DNA of 62,202 nucleotides from Ideonella livida (GTDB lineage Bacteria > Pseudomonadota > Gammaproteobacteria > Burkholderiales > Burkholderiaceae_C), in NCBI RefSeq assembly GCF_010499455.1, contig NZ_JAAGOH010000028.1, positions 1-62,202 of the forward strand, given 5' to 3'. Positions within the stretch are counted from its first letter, which is position 1, and the number at the start of each line of letters is the position of its first letter. Positions 56,511-62,202 of the stretch are shown in pieces. The position numbers and the translations under genes were made by a program. The notes under the pieces are model-generated. The model saw only the letters and a program-made list of their open reading frames with translations, was not told the DNA's origin and searched no databases.

Positions 56511-56544
56511 CGAACGCCACCGCTGACACGTCAGCGAACGCCAC
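56511..56544. repeat. Direct repeats flanking a 16-bp palindrome upstream of the Sel1 gene
   Basis: CGAACGCCAC occurs at 56511-56520 and 56535-56544. Between and overlapping them lies the palindrome CGCTGAC-AC-GTCAGCG (56521-56536). The longest gene-free stretch in the window (56433-56687) contains this block; I saw nothing else there. It is 144 bases before the Sel1 gene, so it could be an operator. Confidence 0.55.
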
Positions 56545-56687
56545 TCGGGCCAGATGGTGCCCGGGCCGCGATGAATGGCGCGACCTGCGCCCCCTGGCCG
56601 ATGGGCAGGCCACTGCCCTTCCGATAGCCTCTCGCGCCTTGTCTGGTGGGGCTTCGGCCCTTGGGCCCCAAGGGCCATGCATCACCC

Positions 56688-58502
56688 ATGAGTTACGTCG
56701 TTAGCATCTGGAAACATCCCACCACTTGGCCGCTGCCTGGCTGCCTGGAAGAGGCCATGCAGCAGCGTCGTCGGCTGATGCGCCAGGCCGGGCCTGCCGA
56801 GCCGCTGTTTCAACAGCTGTGGGCGCGCCTGCAGCAGCGCCTGCCCGGCCTGCTGCCCACGGCCGACGCGCCTTCTCCGTGGTTGGCGCCGCCTCCCCTG
56901 GCCCTGCCAGAACAGGCGGGGGCCCGGGTCTGGAACCTGCGGCTGGCCGAAGGCGAGCACCTGGCCGCCGCCCAGGGCTGTGTGGTGGCCGAGGCCCTGG
57001 CCCTGGGCCTGTCCCTGCTGGATGAGCAGGCGCGGGAGCTGCACCGCGGCGACGGAGTGAGCCTGGGGGTGGACGACCGGGCCGGCTGCGTCGTCGCCTG
57101 GGACCTGCGTGCTCGCCGTCAGTTGACCGATGCCGCGCAGACGCTGGTCCACGCCCTGGCCCGCGGCAACCGCCTGGCCTGCCGCCTGCTGGCTGAGCAG
57201 GTGCAGGCCGGCCTGGGCGTGCGTCAGGACCCGGTGCTGGCCGCCGCCCTTACCTTGGCCGCGCACCCCTGGCAGCGTGAGTCCGGCCGTTTGGTGCCGG
57301 GCGACGCCGCAGCCCGGGAGGCCGCGGCCACCTTGCGCCACCACCTGGGCCCGGAGGGCCTGCGCCAGGCCGCGGCCTGGCTGCCCCGCCTGCTGCGCAG
57401 CCTGGACCCCGCTGCCGACCCCGCCAGCCTGCTGGCGGCCCGCTTGTGGCCCCAGGCGGCCGCGACGGGGGGGGCCGAGGCGGGCGCGGCGCCACCGACC
57501 GCCATGCCCGTCAAGGCAACGCCGGCCGCGGAACCGGCCGATGTCGCGTCGCCCACGCGGCTGCCCACCACCGCCCAGCCGCAGGTCGAGGTCATGCTGC
57601 ACGCCGCCATGGCCGGCGATCCCCGGGCCCAGTGGCAGCTGGGCCGTTGGTGGCAGGCGGGTGAGGCTGGCCTGCCGGCCGATCCCCAGGTGGCCCTGCA
57701 CTGGTTCCGGCTGGGCGCCGAGCAGGGCCATCCGGGGGCCCAGTGCTCCCTGGCGCAGGCCTGCAAGCAGGGCCAGGGCACGCCGGCCGACCCCGCTGCC
57801 GCCGTCATCTGGTGGCAGCGTGCGGCCCACCAGGGCCACGCCGGTGCCCAGTACGCCCTGGGCGTGGCCAGCTGGCAGGGCGAGGGCACCGAGGCCGATC
57901 CGCCCGCCGCCCTGCATTGGTTGTTCGCCGCGGCCGCCCAGGGGCAGCCCGAGGCGCTGTTCCTGCTGGGCGATTTCTACGCCATGGGCGTTTCGGTGCC
58001 GCGCCACAAGGTGCTGGGTGCCGCCCTGCAGCGCCTGGCCATGCGCCATGGGCACGCCGGGCCGGTGGCGGTGGCGCTCAAGAGCGAGCAGCGCGCCCAT
58101 GCCCGGGCCTGGGTGCAGGAGTGGCAGCCGGGGCAGGACCTGCGGCCGTGGATACGCCGCCACGGCGGCGGCCTGCCGGTCCATCTGCAGCCCGTGGGAC
58201 CCACGGGGGAGCCGCTGGACACCACCCTGCCCCTGGACGGCCTGCGCGAGGTGGCCGACACCGGCCCCGGCGCGCCGGACGACGCCGGCCCCGACACCGT
58301 GCCGCAGGGCGCGCTGGCCGCCGCCGACTCGCCGCCCACCGGTCGGCGCGGGCCGGCGGAGACCACCACCCGGGTCTTCGCCCCCTGGCAGCCCGGACGG
58401 CCCCGCAGCCGTCCGACCGCTTGGTGGCAGGGCCTGCGGACGGCCTGGAGCCGGCTGCGCGGCCCCTGGCGCCGCGGCGGCTCGCGCTCGCCCGCCGGCT
58501 GA
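56688..58502 (+). CDS. Sel1-repeat (SLR) protein
   Basis: A 604-residue cytosolic protein with no signal. Three to four Sel1 repeats are at about residues 305-440 (AQWQLGRWWQAGEAGL, AQCSLAQACKQGQGT, AQYALGVASWQGEGT). The N-terminal 60 residues (MSYVVSIWKHPTTWPLPGC) resemble the opening of many Burkholderiales Sel1 proteins of unknown role. The middle is low-complexity Ala/Pro; the tail is Arg/Pro-rich. Sel1 repeats bind partner proteins. It follows the sigma/anti-sigma/lipoprotein set in the same direction, but with a 255-base gap it is probably separately promoted. Confidence 0.85.
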   Translation: MSYVVSIWKHPTTWPLPGCLEEAMQQRRRLMRQAGPAEPLFQQLWARLQQRLPGLLPTADAPSPWLAPPPLALPEQAGARVWNLRLAEGEHLAAAQGCVVAEALALGLSLLDEQARELHRGDGVSLGVDDRAGCVVAWDLRARRQLTDAAQTLVHALARGNRLACRLLAEQVQAGLGVRQDPVLAAALTLAAHPWQRESGRLVPGDAAAREAAATLRHHLGPEGLRQAAAWLPRLLRSLDPAADPASLLAARLWPQAAATGGAEAGAAPPTAMPVKATPAAEPADVASPTRLPTTAQPQVEVMLHAAMAGDPRAQWQLGRWWQAGEAGLPADPQVALHWFRLGAEQGHPGAQCSLAQACKQGQGTPADPAAAVIWWQRAAHQGHAGAQYALGVASWQGEGTEADPPAALHWLFAAAAQGQPEALFLLGDFYAMGVSVPRHKVLGAALQRLAMRHGHAGPVAVALKSEQRAHARAWVQEWQPGQDLRPWIRRHGGGLPVHLQPVGPTGEPLDTTLPLDGLREVADTGPGAPDDAGPDTVPQGALAAADSPPTGRRGPAETTTRVFAPWQPGRPRSRPTAWWQGLRTAWSRLRGPWRRGGSRSPAG

Positions 58503-58544
58503 CATCACGGCAGGGGCCGGCCACTTGCGGTACAACCGCGCCCC

Positions 58545-58880
58545 ATGTCTGCCTTTGACGACCAGCGCACGGCGCTGCCCCCCAGCTTCCTGGCCCGCTG
58601 CGGCCCTCTCACCGTCCATGGCCGCCCCGTGGCCCGCCTGGATGCGGCTACCCTGGAGGCCCTGGCCGCCCGCCACGAGCTGTGCGAAGACCTGGCCCAG
58701 ACCCTGGTGCCCTCGGCCCGCGGCCTGCTACACGACCTGGGCCTGCACGAGGACGATGTCCTCACCCGCATCTTCGCCGGCCTGGCCGACGAAAGCGCCG
58801 GTCTGCAGCCCGGCGAGGCGGGCTGGATCACCCATCGCCTGGCCGAGCTGTTGGCCTGGGAGGTGCCCAGCGCATGCTGA
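58545..58880 (+). CDS. Small protein of unknown function
   Basis: A 111-residue protein, mostly helical and acidic at its end (LGLHEDDVLTRIFAGLADE, HRLAELLAWEVP). No signal peptide, membrane span or known domain is visible. It overlaps the next gene by seven bases, so the two are coupled and may work together. Its codon use matches its neighbours. Confidence 0.6.
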   Translation: MSAFDDQRTALPPSFLARCGPLTVHGRPVARLDAATLEALAARHELCEDLAQTLVPSARGLLHDLGLHEDDVLTRIFAGLADESAGLQPGEAGWITHRLAELLAWEVPSAC

Positions 58881-59116
58881 ACCTGCAATACGCCCTGGCC
58901 GGTCCGCCGCCGCTGGTGGACGACCTGGCCACTGCCCGCGCCCTGTTTGCCCAGGTGCGGCAGGCCCTGGACGCCCGTGGCCTGGACCTGCGCGAGCCGC
59001 CGGAGGAGCCCACCAGCTGCTGCGGTCGCGGGTGCAACGGCTGCGTTTGGGAGGGCTTCTACGCCGCCGCCAACTACTGGCTGGACGACGCCTGGGAATG
59101 CCTGCGCGCGGCCTGA
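58874..59116 (+). CDS. Oxidoreductase-like domain protein with Cys-rich motif
   Basis: An 80-residue protein. CCGRGCNGCVWEGFY is the signature of the oxidoreductase-like family (Pfam Oxidored-like), whose function is unknown and which often appears next to electron-transfer proteins; the cysteines could bind zinc or a cluster. The start lies seven bases before the stop of the upstream small gene. Its 3' end overlaps the 3' end of the convergent ATPase gene by 43 bases. Confidence 0.8.
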   Translation: MLNLQYALAGPPPLVDDLATARALFAQVRQALDARGLDLREPPEEPTSCCGRGCNGCVWEGFYAAANYWLDDAWECLRAA

Positions 59117-61836
59117 GCCGCCGGGCCTGAGTGCCCGGCCCGCCCGCCACGCCGGCGCCAGGCCTTCTCGACCTCCACCGCGGCCACCACCACCGCCGAC
59201 GCCCCCAGGCACAGGCCCAGCTCCAGGGCGCTGAGCGCCTGGGTGTGGAACACCGGCTGCAGGACCGGCAGGTAGACCGTGGCCCCCTGCAGGACGACCG
59301 ACAGCGCCACCGCCGCCAGCAGCGGCGGGTTGCTGCGCCAGCCCAGCCGCCACAGCGGTGTGTGCTCCGAGCGGATGGCCAGCAGGTGCGCCATCTGCGC
59401 CAGGGTCAGGGTGGTGAAGACCATGGTCTGCCACGGGCGGGTGCCGTCCTGCATCGCCCAGGCCTGCAGGCCCAGGCACAGCACGGCCATCAGCAGGCCC
59501 ACCCAGAGCGTGTGCTGCCACAGGCCGTGGGCAAAGACGCTCTCTTCGGGGGGGCGGGGCGGGCGGCGCATCACGCCGCGCTCGGCCGGCTCGGTGGCCA
59601 GGGCCAGGCCGGGCAGGCCATCGGTCACCAGGTTGATCCAGAGGATGTGCAGCGGCAGCAGGGCAATGGGCAGGCCCAGCAGCGGGCCGGCCAGCAGCAC
59701 CCAGATCTCGGCGGAGTTGCCGGTCATCGCATAACGGATGAACTTGCGGATGTTGTCGAAGATGCGCCGGCCCTCGCGCACCGCCGCCACGATGGTGGCG
59801 AAGTGGTCGTCCAGCAGCACCAGGCCGGCCGCCTGGCGGGCCACGTCGGTGCCGCCCCGGCCCATGGCCACACCGATGTCAGCGGCCTGCAGCGCCGGGG
59901 CGTCGTTGACCCCGTCGCCGGTCATGGCGGTGAACTCGCCGCGCGCCTGCAGCGCCTGCACCAAGCGGATCTTTTGTGCCGGGTCGGTGCGGGCGTAGAC
60001 CGACACCACGGCCACCGCCTCGGACAAGGTGGCGTTGTCCATGTCGGCCAGGTCGGCGCCAGTCAGCACCGGCGGCCAGCGTCCGGCGGCATCGGCACCG
60101 GAGGGTGGGGCGTGCAGGCCCAGTTGCCGGGCGATGGCCAGGGCGGTCTGCGGGTGGTCGCCGGTGATCATCACGGGGCGGATGCCCGCGGCCAGGCATT
60201 CGGCCACGGCGGCTGCGGCCTCGGGGCGCGGGGGGTCGATCAGGCCCACCAGGCCCAGCAGCGACAGGTCCTGCTCCACCGTGTCGGCTTCGGCGTCCGC
60301 CGCGGCGTCGGCCGGCGTGGCGCCCGGGCGCTGTGCCAGGGCCAGCACCCGCAGGCCCTGACCGGCCAGCGCCTGGGCCCGGGCCAGCCAGGCTTGGGCG
60401 TCCAGGGCGGCGCCGCGGGCGTCCGTGCGGCAGCGGGGCAGCAGGCTTTCGGGCGCTCCCTTGCACAGCAGGCCCAGGCCGGGGTGCAGGGTGCTCATGC
60501 GCTTGCGGCTGGCGTCAAAGGGCCACTCGGCCAGGCGCGCCTCGGTCTGCCGTACCGCCAGGTTCACGCCCTGGCCGCCGTCCTGCGCCAGGCCGGCGAG
60601 GGCCCACTGGGCCAGGGCGGTCTCGGTGGGGTCGCCCTGCCAGGCGTGCGGGGCCCCGGCGGCGTCCGGCGTGGCGTCGTTGCAGAGCAGGGCTGCGGTC
60701 TGCAGGACCTCCAGGTCCTGGGGCGCCACCGGCACGGCCTGGTGCACCACCATGCGGTTCTGGGTCAGGGTGCCGGTCTTGTCCGAGCAGATGGTGGTGA
60801 CCGAGCCCAAGGTCTCCACCGCCGGCAGGTGCCGCACCAGCGCCCGCTGCTGCACCAGGCGCCGCGCGCCCAGGGCCAGCAGCACCGTGACCACCGCCGG
60901 CAGGGCCTCGGGAATGGCGGCCACGGCCAGGCTGATGGCCGTCAGCGCCATGGGCAGCAGGGGCTCGCCGCGCGCCCAGCCCAGCGCGAACACCCCCAGG
61001 CAGATGGCCACCACCACCCCGGACAGGCGCTGCCCAAAGGCGGCCAGCCGGCGCTGCAAGGGGGTGCCGCGGTCGGGTCCCCCCTGCTCCAGCAGCCGGG
61101 CCACCTGGCCCAGTTGGGTGCCGCCGCCGGTGGCCACCACCAGCCCCTCGGCCCGGCCGTGGGTCACCAGGGTGCCCTTCCAGGCCATGTTGTGGCGGTC
61201 GCCCACCGGGTGGTCCACCCGACCTGGGTCGGGCAGGGGGTCGGGGTGCTTGGCCACCGTCACCGATTCGCCGGTGAGGGCGGACTCGTCCACCCGCAGT
61301 TGAGCCACCTCGTGCAGGCGAAGGTCGGCCGGCACCAGGTTGCCGGCTTCCAGCAGCACCACGTCGCCCGGCACCAGGGCCTCGGCCGGCACCGGCTGGG
61401 CGCGGCCGTCCCGGCGCACCATGGCCTGCGCGGTGGCCAGGCGCTGCAGGGCCGAGAGGGCCTGCTCGGCCTGCCACTCCTGCACCACGGAGATGGCCGC
61501 GTTCAGCAGCACGATGGTCAGGATGACCAGGGTATCGGTCAGGTCGCCGATCAGGCCGGAGATGACGGCCGCTGCCATCAGCACGCCGATCATCACGTCC
61601 CGGAACGGGGCCAGCAGCCGGGCCACCCAGGTGCGGGAGCGGCCCGTGGGCAGTTGGTTGGGGCCGTGCCGCTGCAGCCGCGCCACGGCTTCGTCGTGGT
61701 CCAGCCCTTGTCCCGGGTGCACGCCCCAATGGGCCGCCACCTGGGCGGCGTCTTGCAGATGGGGCGCCGCCGCGGGGGGCGGCGCTTCGGGCCCGGCTGG
61801 CGCGGTGGCAAGGGGGGCGGAGGGGGTTGGGTTCAT
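59074..61836 (-). CDS. P2A-type cation-transporting P-type ATPase (calcium-type)
   Basis: A 920-residue pump. TGES is at residues 188-191, the phosphorylated aspartate is Asp352 ([10 protein letters not shown]), and TGDGVNDAP at 639-647. M4 carries [13 protein letters not shown] (close to the SERCA VAAIPEGLPAVIT) and M6 [12 protein letters not shown], which together suggest Ca2+; other P2A ions such as Mn2+ cannot be excluded. About ten spans are visible. The N-terminal 30 residues are Pro/Ala-rich. Convergent with the Cys-rich small gene. Confidence 0.92.
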   Translation of the reverse strand: MNPTPSAPLATAPAGPEAPPPAAAPHLQDAAQVAAHWGVHPGQGLDHDEAVARLQRHGPNQLPTGRSRTWVARLLAPFRDVMIGVLMAAAVISGLIGDLTDTLVILTIVLLNAAISVVQEWQAEQALSALQRLATAQAMVRRDGRAQPVPAEALVPGDVVLLEAGNLVPADLRLHEVAQLRVDESALTGESVTVAKHPDPLPDPGRVDHPVGDRHNMAWKGTLVTHGRAEGLVVATGGGTQLGQVARLLEQGGPDRGTPLQRRLAAFGQRLSGVVVAICLGVFALGWARGEPLLPMALTAISLAVAAIPEALPAVVTVLLALGARRLVQQRALVRHLPAVETLGSVTTICSDKTGTLTQNRMVVHQAVPVAPQDLEVLQTAALLCNDATPDAAGAPHAWQGDPTETALAQWALAGLAQDGGQGVNLAVRQTEARLAEWPFDASRKRMSTLHPGLGLLCKGAPESLLPRCRTDARGAALDAQAWLARAQALAGQGLRVLALAQRPGATPADAAADAEADTVEQDLSLLGLVGLIDPPRPEAAAAVAECLAAGIRPVMITGDHPQTALAIARQLGLHAPPSGADAAGRWPPVLTGADLADMDNATLSEAVAVVSVYARTDPAQKIRLVQALQARGEFTAMTGDGVNDAPALQAADIGVAMGRGGTDVARQAAGLVLLDDHFATIVAAVREGRRIFDNIRKFIRYAMTGNSAEIWVLLAGPLLGLPIALLPLHILWINLVTDGLPGLALATEPAERGVMRRPPRPPEESVFAHGLWQHTLWVGLLMAVLCLGLQAWAMQDGTRPWQTMVFTTLTLAQMAHLLAIRSEHTPLWRLGWRSNPPLLAAVALSVVLQGATVYLPVLQPVFHTQALSALELGLCLGASAVVVAAVEVEKAWRRRGGRAGHSGPAAQAARRHSQASSSQ

Positions 61837-61890
61837 GGCGGGCCTGGGGCGGATGGCGCGGCGGGCGCGGGCCGGGCAGGCGTCACGGCC

Positions 61891-62202
61891 TCACCAGACC
61901 ATGCGCCAGCGGGTGCCTTGGAAGCTGAACTGCGCCTCGCGTGGCAACAGCCTCTCCAGCACCAGGCCGGGGGCCACGGCCTGGCCCTCGCGCACCACCT
62001 CGCCATTGAGCAGCACAAAGCGGTTGGCTGCATCTTCGGACCAGACCGAGCCGCCCAGGCTGAGCGAAGGCAATTGCCGGCGGATTTCCGGCGGCAGCTC
62101 GGCCGCGGTGGGCAGTGCGGGGGCTGCGTCGGGGGATGCGGCGCCCCTGCCGGCCCGAGGCGCGCGCAGGGCGGCGGGAGCCGGGGGGGGCGCCGCGGCG
62201 GC
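61891..62202 (-). CDS. gspB: GspB, general secretion pathway protein B, C-terminal part (5' truncated by window edge)
   Basis: The visible 103 codons start outside the window. A Pro/Ala-rich linker leads into the GspB C-terminal domain: LPPEIRRQLPSLSLGGSV, then VLLNGEVVREGQAVAPGLVLE and a final QFSFQGTRWRMVW. In type II secretion GspB helps GspA assemble the GspD secretin by acting at the peptidoglycan. The stop is 54 bases upstream of the ATPase start on the same strand. gspA would be expected just beyond the right edge. Confidence 0.85.
   Translation of the reverse strand, partial: AAAAPPPAPAALRAPRAGRGAASPDAAPALPTAAELPPEIRRQLPSLSLGGSVWSEDAANRFVLLNGEVVREGQAVAPGLVLERLLPREAQFSFQGTRWRMVW

Overview
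The window is a very GC-rich, densely packed chromosomal segment with Burkholderiales (Betaproteobacteria) character. The evidence is an abundance of LysR regulators, a Bug-family periplasmic binding protein beside tricarballylate genes, a PEP-CTERM protein, short paired CHR transporters, an IorAB-type molybdenum hydroxylase and type II secretion (GspB). The genus cannot be named from the sequence. I saw no rRNA, tRNA, CRISPR array, transposase, integrase or origin. No gene-free stretch exceeds 300 bases; the longest (56433-56687) carries a repeat/palindrome block.

Left edge (1-11.1 kb): a 3'-truncated giant DUF4011-type SF1 helicase with a transglutaminase-like segment reads leftward off the window. 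Next come a LysR gene, a promoter region with two palindromes, and a tightly coupled operon: tcuA-tcuB (tricarballylate oxidation), an orphan Bug binding protein, a ModA-like oxyanion-binding protein and two half-size CHR (chromate-type) transporters.

11-20.6 kb: an Lrp regulator and aminotransferase; a leftward signalling operon of diguanylate cyclase, outer-membrane barrel and PstS-like protein; then a LysR gene divergent from a fluoroacetate-dehalogenase-like hydrolase followed by LeuC/LeuD-like hydro-lyase subunits.

20.6-29.2 kb: a complete type I restriction-modification operon, RHH-hsdM-hsdS-rhuM(truncated)-albA_2/HATPase-hsdR. The accessory genes lie inside the operon, and RhuM has lost its usual Fic half.

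29.3-38.1 kb: acyl-CoA dehydrogenase, SDR, a decayed diguanylate cyclase, a hybrid histidine kinase with REC and HPt, an AMP-dependent acyl-CoA ligase behind a 15-bp palindrome, and a LysR gene.

38.1-46.9 kb: a two-subunit molybdenum hydroxylase with its own maturation genes (XdhC, MocA-like), a BDH/YqhD-type alcohol dehydrogenase, a metallo-beta-lactamase-fold lipoprotein, a PEP-CTERM protein and a flavin split-barrel protein.

46.9-62.2 kb: a MocR regulator, a chemoreceptor, a cytochrome P450 with a divergent AraC regulator, an AGE-family epimerase and Tat-type secreted protein, a sigma factor/zinc anti-sigma/lipoprotein/Sel1 series, two small proteins, a P2A calcium-type ATPase and the C-terminal part of GspB.
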